Counted from the first letter of the stretch, positions 42,817 through 52,305 are shown. The stretch: DNA of 64,000 nt from Chthonomonas sp. UBA2362 (GCA_002344135.1 DDTO01000002.1:298794-362793); one strand, 5' to 3'. The notes: generated by a model not told the origin, from the letters alone. Numbers and translations are program-made.

Positions 42817-43758
42817 ATGAAGGGAGTCGTCCTCGCCGCCGGAAAGGGATCGCGGCTTTATCCGGTCACCCACCACGTTCCGAAGCCGCTCTTGCCGCTG
42901 GCGAACCGGCCCACGCTCGAATATGCCTTCGACCGGCTCAAGGAGATGGGCGTGCGCGACGTGTGTGTGGTGGTCGGCGAGGCGGAAGCGCAGATGAAGG
43001 CGGCCCTCGGCGACGGCTCGGCCTTCGGGATCCGTCTCGACTACGTCCGGCAGTCCGAACCCCAAGGACTGGCCCACGCCGTCGGCTTCACCCGGGATTT
43101 CGTCGACGGCGACGACTTCGTGCTCTATCTGGGCGACGCCATCTACGGCTCGGGCTTCGAGGCCTATGCGGCCCGGTTCCGCGACTCCGGCTGCGCGAAC
43201 CTGAACATCGTCAAGCCGGTGCCCGATCCGAGCCGCTTCGGTGTCGCCAACGTCGAAGGCGAGCGCATCGTGAAGCTCGTTGAGAAGCCCAAGGAGCCTG
43301 AATCGAACCTCGCGATGGCCGGCCTCTACTTCTTCGGCCCCCAGATTTGGGACGTGCTCCCCGATCTGCAGCCCAGCGCGCGAGGCGAATACGAGATCAC
43401 CGACGCGATCCAGATGCTCGTCGACCGAGGCGAGTCGGTCCTGGCCGGGGTCTACAAGGGGACTTGGTTCGACACCGGTACCCTGCCGTCGTTCCTGGAG
43501 ACGAGCCGGTTCCTGACCGACGGGCTGGACCTCGTGGGGGCCGGCGCCGAGGTCGTCGGAAAGACTGAGCGCTGCGTGATCGGCGAAGGGGCGAAAGTGA
43601 CCTGCCGGTCGATGGCCGACGTGGTGGTCCTGCCCGGCTCGAAAGTCGACGCCGACGGCGACCTTCGCCAGATGCTGATCGGTGGCGAGGCGCTCTTCGA
43701 CGGCGACGCCGAGTGGGAGATCGTGTGGGGCCTGGACCGTGTCGCTGGCCGCGCTTGA
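42817..43758 (+). CDS. Sugar-phosphate nucleotidyltransferase (RmlA-like)
   Basis: 313 aa, CACAAT 8 nt before ATG 42817. The pyrophosphorylase signature GVVLAAGKGSRLYPVT, then PKPLLPLANRP, LYLGDAIYG and the EYEITDAIQML/GTWFDTGT motifs match glucose-1-phosphate thymidylyltransferase-type enzymes. The C-terminus (about 245-285) has a few hexapeptide-like turns (CVIGEGAKV, VVVLPGSKV) rather than a full left-handed helix. It probably makes an NDP-sugar for envelope polysaccharide. The nucleotide and sugar cannot be fixed from sequence alone. Confidence 0.87.
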   Translation: MKGVVLAAGKGSRLYPVTHHVPKPLLPLANRPTLEYAFDRLKEMGVRDVCVVVGEAEAQMKAALGDGSAFGIRLDYVRQSEPQGLAHAVGFTRDFVDGDDFVLYLGDAIYGSGFEAYAARFRDSGCANLNIVKPVPDPSRFGVANVEGERIVKLVEKPKEPESNLAMAGLYFFGPQIWDVLPDLQPSARGEYEITDAIQMLVDRGESVLAGVYKGTWFDTGTLPSFLETSRFLTDGLDLVGAGAEVVGKTERCVIGEGAKVTCRSMADVVVLPGSKVDADGDLRQMLIGGEALFDGDAEWEIVWGLDRVAGRA

Positions 43759-43842
43759 GGGTCGCGCCATTAACACGAAATGATGGGCCAGTGTGCCGGT
43801 TTTTGCAGTATCCTTAGATGCAGGAGGGAGGTCGATTAAGAT

Positions 43843-44430
43843 ATGGCTCAGGACGAGTTCGATCCGGTTGCGTACATCGAAAGCGCTTTTCTAGACACCC
43901 GGAAGGAAAGAAAAGCGACGAACGGAGCGCTGGATGTCGGGGTGAAGGTCCCCTCGATATCCGAGTACATCAAGGGAACGGAGGAGAGCGGCGCAAGGGC
44001 GGCGGTGCTCGAACCCGTCGATGGCGAAAAGACTCGGTTTCGCAAGCGACAGCTCAGTTCGCCGCGTCCGCGGCGGACGAAGAATCCGGTGGCCGACGGC
44101 GCGACGATCGATCCCGAATTGCGGGAGATTTGGTCGGCACTGCCCCGGAACATCCACTTTCTGAGCAGTTTCTTCGACGATTCGGTGACCGCCAACTATT
44201 ATCGAGGGGAATTCAAGGAGTCGCGAACCGAACTGATCCGCCGGCTGCTCGATCCCGAGTTGACGCTGGAAGAGGTCTCTCGGCTCCTGGGGGTATGCCC
44301 AGCGACGGTGCGGCGATATACGAACCGGGGCTGGATGGTCCACCACCGAACCATAGGGGGGCAGCGACGCTTCCGCCTGAGCGGAGTCGTGAAGTTCGTC
44401 GAGGAGCACGGAAGACACCCGGAGGGGTAA
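43843..44430 (+). CDS. HTH (MerR/excisionase-like) DNA-binding protein
   Basis: 195 aa, GGAGGGAGG about 12 nt upstream. The N-terminal 100 residues are low-complexity, basic and probably disordered (RFRKRQLSSPRPRRTKN). The C-terminal domain (about 140-190) is a MerR-like winged HTH: LTLEEVSRLLGVCPATVRRYTNRGW, HHRTIGGQRRFRLSGVVKF. It resembles excisionase/BldC-type helix-turn-helix proteins. With no partner gene adjacent, a regulator role is inferred. Confidence 0.75.
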   Translation: MAQDEFDPVAYIESAFLDTRKERKATNGALDVGVKVPSISEYIKGTEESGARAAVLEPVDGEKTRFRKRQLSSPRPRRTKNPVADGATIDPELREIWSALPRNIHFLSSFFDDSVTANYYRGEFKESRTELIRRLLDPELTLEEVSRLLGVCPATVRRYTNRGWMVHHRTIGGQRRFRLSGVVKFVEEHGRHPEG

Positions 44431-44463
44431 CCGCTCAACGCCTAGAGGCGCTCGCTAAAAGAG

Positions 44464-44730
44464 ATGGCACGGAAGCTGGCCTGGCATGCGCTTTTCGTTC
44501 TGGCCGCGATCGCGGTCGGGACCACCCTTAGCTACGGCCCGTGGCAACTCTATCGTGAACAGCGCGCCAAGGCAGAAGATGCCGCCGTTCAAATGAAGGA
44601 AGCGGAGCGCGCTCGAGCCGACCTCATTCGCACCCGTAACCGCTACGAAAGCCCGATCGGCCGCGAAGAACTCGCCAGGGAGCGGGGATACCGCCGCCCC
44701 AACGAACGCCCCCTCGAAGAGGCTCGCTAA
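44464..44730 (+). CDS. FtsB/DivIC-like bitopic coiled-coil protein
   Basis: 88 aa: one N-terminal transmembrane helix (WHALFVLAAIAVGTTLSYG), a coiled coil (about 30-60) and a C-terminal segment SPIGREELARERGYRRPNER. The last resembles the conserved tail of septum-formation initiators (ARE..gy..p.E). Size and layout fit the FtsB/DivIC family, which bridges FtsQ and FtsL at the septum. It is directly followed, with no gap, by the next gene. Confidence 0.7.
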   Translation: MARKLAWHALFVLAAIAVGTTLSYGPWQLYREQRAKAEDAAVQMKEAERARADLIRTRNRYESPIGREELARERGYRRPNERPLEEAR

Positions 44731-45414
44731 ATGCTCGTCGCCCTGCTTGCGTTTCAATTGCCGGCCGCCCTCGACCTAAAGGCGGACGAAACTTGGGCCG
44801 ACCGAATCACCCTCACCTACACCGACAAGGCGGACGGCTTCACGATGACCTACGTCGATCGTTGGGAGTGGACGGTGGGGAGCGTCGATTCGGATGGGAA
44901 CGCCTGGTTGAAGCGTCGCCGAAAGAACCTAGAAACGAGGATGGACGGACAGCCGATTCCAGGCGGCGACGAGCAGACCATCAGCCTCACCCTCTCCAGC
45001 CGCGGGGCGCTCAAGCAGTTTCAAGCGGGTGAGGTCGACCCTGGGATCGAAACGCGCCTCGCTCGGATTCTCACGGTCATTCTCCCCGCCAGCGCAAAGG
45101 ACACGACGTGGACCTACGAGTATCCAGACATCGCCGACGCCAAGATTCCCGGCCTCTCGGTCGAGTATCGAGCGATACGGGAGGAAGATCGCACCCGGCT
45201 CTCGATCAGCGTCCGTGAACTCGGACGCGCCTATCCGATGACAGGCGCCGGCACCGCCGAACTCGACGCCAAGGGACGCCCCCAGCGGCTCGATCTTCGC
45301 CTGAAGTCCGCCATCATCCCCGGCAGCGAGGGCCAGCGCTGCGATCTCCACGTCATTCTCGAGCGCGAGAAGCCTCCCTCCGAAAAGCCCGATCGTTCGG
45401 GTGGCCTCCCTTGA
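44731..45414 (+). CDS. Exported beta-rich protein of unknown function (DUF6263-like)
   Basis: 227 aa starting at the base after the FtsB-like stop. It has a weak signal sequence (LVALLAFQLPAALDL). The rest is beta-strand patterned (ITLTYTDKADGFTMTYVDRWEW..., RLSISVRELGRAYPMTGAGTAEL), similar in style to DUF6263 periplasmic proteins. The end overlaps the yifB start (TTGA). Confidence 0.6.
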   Translation: MLVALLAFQLPAALDLKADETWADRITLTYTDKADGFTMTYVDRWEWTVGSVDSDGNAWLKRRRKNLETRMDGQPIPGGDEQTISLTLSSRGALKQFQAGEVDPGIETRLARILTVILPASAKDTTWTYEYPDIADAKIPGLSVEYRAIREEDRTRLSISVRELGRAYPMTGAGTAELDAKGRPQRLDLRLKSAIIPGSEGQRCDLHVILEREKPPSEKPDRSGGLP

Positions 45415-46925
45415 TCGCCCAGGCCCACAGCGCCACCCTGGTCGGCATCGACGCGGTGCCGATCGACGTCGAAGTCGATCTCCAGGGTGGCCAGCCGATG
45501 TTCATCATGGTCGGCCTGCCGGATAAGGCCGTCGAGGAAAGCAAAGAGCGGGTTCGCACGGCAATGCGGAACAGCGAATTGGACTTTCCCTATTCCAAGA
45601 TCGTCTGCAACCTCGCGCCGGGCGACATTCGCAAGGAGGGCCCTGCGCTCGACTTGCCCATCGCCGCGGCGATCCTCGCCGCGAACGGAGTCGTGCCGCT
45701 CGATGAGCTCCGGGACACCGTGATGCTCGGCGAACTGAGCCTCGACGGCAACTTGCGGACCATCGACGGCGCGGTCAGCGTCGCCCTGATGTGCGTGGAA
45801 AAGGGCTTCAAGCGTCTGATCTTGCCCCTGCAGAACGCGCCGGAGGCGGCGGTCGCTCCGGGTCTTGAAGTCTATGGCTTGACCACCCTGCTCGAATTGG
45901 CTCACCTGCTCAACGGCGCCGGCGTCGTTTCCCCGTATCGGCTCGAAATCCGTGACGAGGATCGTCTGCCCGACTATGGGGTGGACTTCAGCGACGTGAA
46001 AGGCCAGCGGCATGCCGTCCGTGCTCTCGAAATCGCCGCTGCGGGCGGCCACAACGTGCTCATGGTCGGCCCCCCGGGCTCGGGCAAGACGATGCTGGCC
46101 CGCCGAATGCCGACGATCCTGCCGCCGCTCACCGTCGAAGAGTCGATCGAAGTGACGCGCATCTACAGCGCGAGTGGAAACAAGGGAGGCCGCGAGGGGC
46201 TCATCTGGGAGCGACCCTTTCGCTCGCCCCACCACACGACCAGCTACGCGGCCGTCGTTGGAGGCGGCAAGAACCCGAAGCCGGGCGAAGTGACGCTTGC
46301 CCACTACGGGGTCCTCTTCATGGACGAGATGCCCGAGTTCGATCGACAGGTGCTCGAGGCGCTTCGACAGCCGCTCGAGGATGGAGTGGTCACCGTGGCT
46401 CGTGTTCAGGCGACGCTCGAATTCCCCGCCGAGTGCATTCTCATCGGAGCCATGAATCCTTGCCCGTGCGGCTTCAAGGGTTATCCCGAGGCGAACTGCG
46501 TCGGCTCGCCCGCGACCTGCGGACGCTACGCCATGCGCATCAGCGGCCCGTTGCTCGACCGGATCGACTTACACATCCACGTTCCGCGGCTCAAACCGGA
46601 GGAACTCCTCTCGATGCAGGAAGGCGAGTCGAGCGCGCCGATCCGAGAACGGGTGTGCCGGGCCAGGGCCCTCCAGGCCGCTCGCCTGGGAAACGCAAGG
46701 GTGAATGCCCGAATGACTCCGCGAGAAATCCGCGAGATGATCGGGTTGAGCGACGAATGCCGCACATTTATGAAGACCATCGCCGCCAAGCTCAACCTCT
46801 CCGCCCGAGTCTTCGATAGGGTCCTCAAGGTCGCGAGGACCATCGCCGACCTCGCCGGGTGCGAGCAGGTCGAGAAGACGCACCTTGCGGAGGCGGTGCA
46901 GTACCGGGAACGGACCGAGCTCTAG
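45411..46925 (+). CDS. comM: YifB/ComM-family Mg-chelatase-like AAA+ ATPase
   Basis: 504 aa from TTG 45411, overlapping the previous stop (TTGA). The N-terminal Lon-like ChlI domain opens AHSATLVGIDAVPIDVEVDL. The Mg-chelatase AAA+ core has Walker A GPPGSGKT, Walker B VLFMDEMPEF and the family block NPCPCGFKGYPEANC. A C-terminal helical domain (about 400-504) follows. ComM is a hexameric helicase promoting branch migration during natural transformation. Co-transcription with an FtsB-like gene is unusual. It overlaps the convergent sufD by 4 nt. Confidence 0.92.
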   Translation: MIAQAHSATLVGIDAVPIDVEVDLQGGQPMFIMVGLPDKAVEESKERVRTAMRNSELDFPYSKIVCNLAPGDIRKEGPALDLPIAAAILAANGVVPLDELRDTVMLGELSLDGNLRTIDGAVSVALMCVEKGFKRLILPLQNAPEAAVAPGLEVYGLTTLLELAHLLNGAGVVSPYRLEIRDEDRLPDYGVDFSDVKGQRHAVRALEIAAAGGHNVLMVGPPGSGKTMLARRMPTILPPLTVEESIEVTRIYSASGNKGGREGLIWERPFRSPHHTTSYAAVVGGGKNPKPGEVTLAHYGVLFMDEMPEFDRQVLEALRQPLEDGVVTVARVQATLEFPAECILIGAMNPCPCGFKGYPEANCVGSPATCGRYAMRISGPLLDRIDLHIHVPRLKPEELLSMQEGESSAPIRERVCRARALQAARLGNARVNARMTPREIREMIGLSDECRTFMKTIAAKLNLSARVFDRVLKVARTIADLAGCEQVEKTHLAEAVQYRERTEL

Positions 46926-48160
46926 GCGAGCTTTTCGAAGAGCAGCCGTTCCAGTGCGACCCGAACCGGCTGGCACTCGATCTTCTCCAGAACTTCCGCC
47001 GCGAAGGCGTAGACGAGAAGGGCGCGCGCCTGGTCGCCGGGAATTCCGCGCGAGCGCAGATAGAAGAGCGCATCCTCGCGCATTTGGCCGACCGTCGCGC
47101 CGTGCGTGCACTTCACGTCGTCGGCGTAGATTTCCAGCTGCGGCTTGGTGTCGATGGTCGCTTCGGGGGAGAGAAGGATCGCCTGGTTCGTCTGCTTGGC
47201 ATCGGTCTTCTGTGCGTCTTGGTGGACGTAGATCTTGCCGTTGAACACTCCTCGAGAGCGGCCGTCGAGCACGCCCTTGTAGACCTCGAAGCTATCGCAC
47301 TGCGGGTAGGCATGGTCGAGCCGGGTGTGGTTGTCGGCGATCTGCTCGCCGTCCAAGACATAGATGCCGTCGAGTCGGCAGTGAAGGTTCGATCCATCGA
47401 GAAAAACCTCGAGGTCGTTCCTGGTGAGCCGCCCGCCGTAGGTCACGCTAAAATGACGATAGGTGCTGTCCCGCTCCTGCCGTGCCTTGGTCAGGGCGAT
47501 GTGAAAAGAGTTCAGGTTTTCGCGCTGAACCTTAACATGTTCGAGCTGAGCATTGGCGGCGACGAACACCTCGACGACTGCGTTGGAGAAGCCGGCATCT
47601 TCGCCGATCGAGGCGTAGGTCTCGATGAGGGTCGCCTTGCTTCCTTCTTCCGCGACCACGAGGAGCCGGGGCGCGGCGGCGGCCCGAGAGCCGGTCAAGT
47701 GCACGATCTCGATCGGGGCCTCGATGAGGGCGTTTCGGGCGATACGGATGAGGACGGCGGACTCGAAGACGGCAGTGTTTAGCGCGGCGAACGGGTGCGC
47801 CTCGAGGTTGGCGAGGGCGCCGAACTGGGCATCACCATTCTCGACCCGCCGCACCTCGAGGCCGGAGGGCAATGGCGCGCCGGACGGAATCCAGACGCCA
47901 TTAACGAGTGTGATCCGAACTGCGTCGCTGGCGAACCGGTAGGCGTCATCCTTTCCGTCTCTGGTTTCGGAGGGGTGGAAGGTCGCCTCCGTCAGTTCGC
48001 GGAGGCTGGTGTACTTCCATTCCTCGTCCTTCGTTGTTGGGATGCCCCGGGACGAAAAAACTGCCCGGCCGCGCTCGCGAAGGGCCTCGAACCCGGAATG
48101 ACGGCGAGCCAGCCAGTCGGCGAAGGTCGACACGGTGCGCTCCTGGAGGTCGGTGCTCAT
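46922..48160 (-). CDS. sufD: Fe-S cluster assembly scaffold protein SufD
   Basis: 412 aa from ATG 48160 (STDLQERTVSTFADWLARR). It has the SufD/SufB beta-helix with the landmarks SSRGIPTTKDEEWKYTSLREL at the N-terminus and KCTHGATVGQMREDALFYLRSRGI near the C-terminus. It forms the SufBC2D complex that builds and transfers Fe-S clusters. It lies 7 nt after sufC. No sufB, sufS or sufU is adjacent on either side. Confidence 0.92.
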   Translation of the reverse strand: MSTDLQERTVSTFADWLARRHSGFEALRERGRAVFSSRGIPTTKDEEWKYTSLRELTEATFHPSETRDGKDDAYRFASDAVRITLVNGVWIPSGAPLPSGLEVRRVENGDAQFGALANLEAHPFAALNTAVFESAVLIRIARNALIEAPIEIVHLTGSRAAAAPRLLVVAEEGSKATLIETYASIGEDAGFSNAVVEVFVAANAQLEHVKVQRENLNSFHIALTKARQERDSTYRHFSVTYGGRLTRNDLEVFLDGSNLHCRLDGIYVLDGEQIADNHTRLDHAYPQCDSFEVYKGVLDGRSRGVFNGKIYVHQDAQKTDAKQTNQAILLSPEATIDTKPQLEIYADDVKCTHGATVGQMREDALFYLRSRGIPGDQARALLVYAFAAEVLEKIECQPVRVALERLLFEKLA

Positions 48161-48167
48161 CGCCGGG

Positions 48168-48926
48168 TCACCGCGCAGCGGCGACTTCCTCCTCGAGCCA
48201 GCCATAGCCCTTCTCCTCGAGCTCGAAGGCAAGTTCCTTGCCACCCGAGCGGACGATCCGGCCATCCATCACGATATGCACGAAGTCGGGCACGATGTAG
48301 TTGAGCAGCCGTTGGTAGTGGGTGACGATGAGGAACCCGCGCTCAGGTGTGCGGAGCGTATTCACACCGTTGGCGACCGTCTTGAGAGCATCGATGTCGA
48401 GGCCTGAATCGGTTTCGTCGAGGACGCAGAACTTCGGCTCGAGCACCGCCATCTGAAAGATTTCGTTTCGCTTTTTTTCGCCTCCGCTGAAGCCCTCGTT
48501 CACCGACCGCTGCATGAGGGACGTGTCGAGATCGAGCAGGGCGATCTTCTCTTTGATGAAACTCATGAAGCTCAATGCGTCGATTTCGGCTTCGCCACGG
48601 GCTTTGCGGATCGCGTTGACGGCGGCGCGAAGGAAGTAGGTGTTGCTGACCCCCGGAATCTCGACCGGATATTGGAACGCCATGAAGAGGCCTGCCGCGG
48701 CACGCCCTTCAGGATCCATATCGAGCAGGTCTTCACCCAAAAACTCGACGGAACCTTCGGTGACTTCATACGGGTCCCGTCCAGCGAGGACGTTGGCGAG
48801 GGTGCTCTTACCGGAGCCGTTCGGCCCCATCACGGCATGAACTTCGCCGGCTCCGACCCGCAGGTCGATGCCCTTGAGGATCTCTTTGTCCTCGACGCAA
48901 GCGTGGAGATTGGTGACTGTCAGCAT
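48168..48926 (-). CDS. sufC: Fe-S assembly ATPase SufC
   Basis: 252 aa ABC-type ATPase: Walker A GPNGSGKST, SufC-specific FQYPVEIPGV, signature FSGGEKKRNEIFQM and Walker B CVLDETDSGLD. It energises the Suf scaffold. It heads the sufCD pair. A candidate promoter lies upstream, near 48990-49005 on the minus strand (TAAAAT). Confidence 0.95.
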   Translation of the reverse strand: MLTVTNLHACVEDKEILKGIDLRVGAGEVHAVMGPNGSGKSTLANVLAGRDPYEVTEGSVEFLGEDLLDMDPEGRAAAGLFMAFQYPVEIPGVSNTYFLRAAVNAIRKARGEAEIDALSFMSFIKEKIALLDLDTSLMQRSVNEGFSGGEKKRNEIFQMAVLEPKFCVLDETDSGLDIDALKTVANGVNTLRTPERGFLIVTHYQRLLNYIVPDFVHIVMDGRIVRSGGKELAFELEEKGYGWLEEEVAAAR

Positions 48927-49058
48927 GGGTGGTCGTCGCCTTCTACGTCGCTGGCGCCGTCGTCGGCGGCGCGTTGCGCGTGAATCTATACGATTTTAGC
49001 ATGATTCGTTCTCCGTGCCCTGCGGCGCTGGGAGCGTTAGGTTCGGCAAGAATCTGCG

Positions 49059-49087
49059 TTCGCACGAGGGAGGTGCTGTGATACTAT
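49059..49087 (+). promoter_or_regulatory. Candidate promoter of the dockerin-tailed subtilase
   Basis: -35-like TTCGCA (49059-49064), 17-bp spacer, -10 TACTAT (49082-49087). A leader of about 33 nt would precede ATG 49127, with AGGAG 8 nt before the start. Confidence 0.4.
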
Positions 49088-49126
49088 GAAGGCATCCTTT
49101 GTCGCATCCCTAATAGGAGCAATCGT

Positions 49127-52100
49127 ATGTCCCGATCGAATCGTGGTCCGGCATGGGCCGGGCTTGCCAGTTTATTCCTCGCCGCCTCGCTCTCCGCGAC
49201 GGCCGCCGGCCCAGACGAGGCGCAGACCAAGTTCTTCCCTCGCGAGCCCCTTCCCAAGAACTCCCTAGGTCTACCCGCCCACGCACCAAACACGGTCCTC
49301 GTCGCGTTCCAACCTGCCGTCTCTCGAAAGGACCGGTACCGGCTCTTCGAGCAGCTTGGGCTCAAGGTCGACAAGAAGGCCCTTAATCCCTACTTCTTTC
49401 GACTTCACCTCTCCAAGGAGGCTTTAGGTCGCGGGGCGACCGTAGAATCGACACTCAAATCTTTGCTCGTCGATGACCGTGTTCGGGTCGCCGAGCGCGA
49501 TTGGAAGGTCAGCATCCAGCAAACTTATCCGAACGATGCGCGCTTCAGCGAGCTTTGGGGCATGCACAACACGGGGCAGACGGGCGGATCGGTGGACGCC
49601 GACATCGATGCTCCTCTTGCTTGGGCCAATCAGACGGGCTCGAGTTCGGTGAAGGTCGCCGTCATCGACACGGGGATCGACTACACCCACCCCGACCTCG
49701 CGGCAAACTGCTGGGTCAACCCCGGTGAGATTTCCGGCAACGGTATCGACGACGACGGGAACGGCTACATCGACGACGTCCGAGGCTACGACTTCGTCAA
49801 CGGTGATGGAGACCCTATGGACGATCATTCCCACGGCACCCACTGCGCGGGAACGATCGGCGCGAAGGGAAACAACGGCATCGGTGTCGTGGGAGTCTGC
49901 TGGAACGTGAGCCTGATCGGCGTGAAGTTCCTGAGTGCTGGCGGTGGCGGCTCGACCAGCGACGCCATTCTCTCGGTCGACTACGCGCGCATCGTGGGCG
50001 CAAACGTCATGAGCAACAGTTGGGGCGGCGGCGGCTTTAGCCAACTCCTTCTGGACGCCATTCTGCGCGCCGAGTCGGCCGGCATCCTCTTTACTGCGGC
50101 TGCGGGCAATAGCGGCAGCAACCTCGACAGTTCGGCTTTCTACCCGGCCAGCTACCTCACTAATCTGAGCACGGGCATGGCGGTCGGCGCCAGCACTCAC
50201 AGCGACACCCGGGCAGGGTTCTCCAGTTACGGCGCGACTACCGTACACATCTTTGCTCCAGGTGAGAACGTGCTGAGTTCCGTCCCATTCGCCCTCAATG
50301 CATCGGGATACGATGTCTTCAGCGGTACTTCGATGGCGACGCCCCACGTTTCTGGTGCGGCGGCCCTCCTGAAAGCACACTTCCCGGGTGATTCGATGGC
50401 CCAGATCAAGGCTCGCCTTATGAATAGCGCGGAGGCGGTTCCCGCTCTGGCGGGGCTCTCGCTCTCTGGACGACTCAACGCCTACAACTCGATGGACAAC
50501 GACTCAACGCCCCCCGGCACGCCGAGCGGCTTCGTCGGCATCAAGCGATCTGCCGGAACGATTCGGCTGCAGTGGGTCTCCTCCGGAGACGATGGCGGGA
50601 CGGGGACCGCAAGCCAATATGACATGCGAGTGAGCTCCTCACCGATCAACGCCGGGAACTTCAACGCGGCGCGGCGGGTCACTTCGGTTCCGGCTCCCGA
50701 GGTCGCTGGCACGCTCCAGAATGGCGCGGCCAATGGTCTCTTCCCGAACACGAGCTACTACTTCGCGCTGAAGGCATTCGATAACGTCGGCAACTCGTCG
50801 GGAATCGTCACTGCCGGCCCCTACACGACGATGGCGGCCCTCTGGGCCGACAATATGGAGGGCGCGTCCAACTTCACTCCCCAAGGCGGATCGCTGTGGG
50901 CACTCACGAACGCTCAAAGCTCGAGCCCGACACAAAGCTGGACCGACAGCCCCGGCGACAACTACGGCAACAACGTAAACGCATTCCTGCGGCTTACGAA
51001 TCCGGTTGCGATTACTGGCCCGACCATCATGAGATTCATGTGCAAGTCGAGCCTGGAGCGGAACTACGACTACCTCTATGTCGAGGCCTCGACGAACGGC
51101 ACCACCTGGAACCAACTCTTGCGCACCGACGCGAGCTTCGACTGGGCGCCCGTTAGCGTGGGCTTGAACGACTACATCGGCCAGAACGTCCAGATCCGGT
51201 TCCGGCTGACGACCGACGGCAGCGTGGTCTACGATGGCGTCTACATCGATGATCTCGTGTTCACGATGATGACGACCTTCTTCTCCGACAACGTCGAGAG
51301 TGGCCCGACGTTCACGGGGCAGTTCCCTTGGGCGATCACCACCGAGGCGTTCAGTAGCCCGACCCGATCCTGGACCGATAGCCCAGGCGGCGACTACGGA
51401 GTCGACAACCTCGATATCTCCCTGACCCAGAACGCATCGGTCGCGATACCGGCGGTCGAGAATCCGTTGGTTTTCTTCCGGATGATCTACGACCTCGAGC
51501 CCAGCTACGACTACCTGACCGTTTATTCCTCCAGTGACAACGGGGCGACCTATCAGGCGTCCTCGGCCTTTACCGGCACCAACATGACCTGGTCGACCTA
51601 TACCGCGCCACTCGGTTCCGGCGGCACCGCTCGCGTCCGCTTCCGGATGACCACCGACTACAGCGTGAACGACTACGACGGCGTCCACATCGACGACATC
51701 ACCTTCGCTGGCGAGCCCTGCGAGGCGATCGTCTCGACGAGGCCGATCAGCGGCACGATCACGCTGCAAGACTGGCTCGGGGCGGTTCCCGGAGTTCCGA
51801 TCGTCGTGGAGGTGCGCGCGGTCGGAAGCACCACGCCTCTCGAAACGTTGCCCACGACGCTGGGCGCGGGCGGGACCTTTACGGTTCAGACCGCGCTCGC
51901 GCCCGGCAACTACGACGTGGCGGTCAAGGCGCCGCGCTGGCTCCGCAAGGTCGCGGGCAACCGCACCCTTAGCGGCGGCGGAATGACCGGCGTGAACCTG
52001 AGCCTGCCCAACGGCGACGAAGATGGCGATAACGAGATCGCGATCGGCGACTACTCGCTGCTCTCGGCAAACTTCGGTTCAGCCGGCCCGGTGGGCGACA

Positions 52101-52177
52101 TCAACGGGGACGGCGAGGTCGACATCGCCGACTTCGCGATCATGTCGGCGAACTTCGGCATGCTCGGCGACGACTAG
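49127..52177 (+). CDS. Secreted S8 subtilase with FN3-like, two MAM-like and dockerin-like domains
   Basis: 1016 aa with a signal peptide (about 1-27). An inhibitor-like propeptide spans about 50-130. The catalytic domain is about 140-450, with Asp181 (AVIDTGID), His236 (SHGTHCAG), oxyanion Asn328 (AAAGNSG) and Ser402 (FSGTSMATPHVSG), all intact. An FN3-like module spans about 465-565. Two tandem repeats of about 145 aa each begin LWADNMEGA and FFSDNVESG (FVxTDxSVxYDGVxIDD-type endings; immune-inhibitor/MAM-like). A carboxypeptidase-regulatory-like beta domain (about 865-960) precedes two dockerin-type loops (DEDGDNEIAIGD, DINGDGEVDIAD). The protein ends MLGDD. It is an extracellular protease, possibly anchored through its C-terminus. 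Confidence 0.9.
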   Translation: MSRSNRGPAWAGLASLFLAASLSATAAGPDEAQTKFFPREPLPKNSLGLPAHAPNTVLVAFQPAVSRKDRYRLFEQLGLKVDKKALNPYFFRLHLSKEALGRGATVESTLKSLLVDDRVRVAERDWKVSIQQTYPNDARFSELWGMHNTGQTGGSVDADIDAPLAWANQTGSSSVKVAVIDTGIDYTHPDLAANCWVNPGEISGNGIDDDGNGYIDDVRGYDFVNGDGDPMDDHSHGTHCAGTIGAKGNNGIGVVGVCWNVSLIGVKFLSAGGGGSTSDAILSVDYARIVGANVMSNSWGGGGFSQLLLDAILRAESAGILFTAAAGNSGSNLDSSAFYPASYLTNLSTGMAVGASTHSDTRAGFSSYGATTVHIFAPGENVLSSVPFALNASGYDVFSGTSMATPHVSGAAALLKAHFPGDSMAQIKARLMNSAEAVPALAGLSLSGRLNAYNSMDNDSTPPGTPSGFVGIKRSAGTIRLQWVSSGDDGGTGTASQYDMRVSSSPINAGNFNAARRVTSVPAPEVAGTLQNGAANGLFPNTSYYFALKAFDNVGNSSGIVTAGPYTTMAALWADNMEGASNFTPQGGSLWALTNAQSSSPTQSWTDSPGDNYGNNVNAFLRLTNPVAITGPTIMRFMCKSSLERNYDYLYVEASTNGTTWNQLLRTDASFDWAPVSVGLNDYIGQNVQIRFRLTTDGSVVYDGVYIDDLVFTMMTTFFSDNVESGPTFTGQFPWAITTEAFSSPTRSWTDSPGGDYGVDNLDISLTQNASVAIPAVENPLVFFRMIYDLEPSYDYLTVYSSSDNGATYQASSAFTGTNMTWSTYTAPLGSGGTARVRFRMTTDYSVNDYDGVHIDDITFAGEPCEAIVSTRPISGTITLQDWLGAVPGVPIVVEVRAVGSTTPLETLPTTLGAGGTFTVQTALAPGNYDVAVKAPRWLRKVAGNRTLSGGGMTGVNLSLPNGDEDGDNEIAIGDYSLLSANFGSAGPVGDINGDGEVDIADFAIMSANFGMLGDD

Positions 52178-52191
52178 GCCAGGCGGCCCGC

Positions 52192-52226
52192 AAAGCCCCC
52201 GCTCCTTATAGGGATCGGGGGCTTTT
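52192..52226 (+). terminator. Rho-independent terminator after the subtilase
   Basis: AAAGCCCCCG (52192-52201) pairs with CGGGGGCTTT (52216-52225), followed by TTCT. Confidence 0.85.
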
Positions 52227-52305
52227 CTGCGTCGAAGACATTAGTTCAGGGTGCTTCGACCAACGCCGATCGAAGTACAAGACTGGTGAGAATTGGGTGT
52301 GAGGG

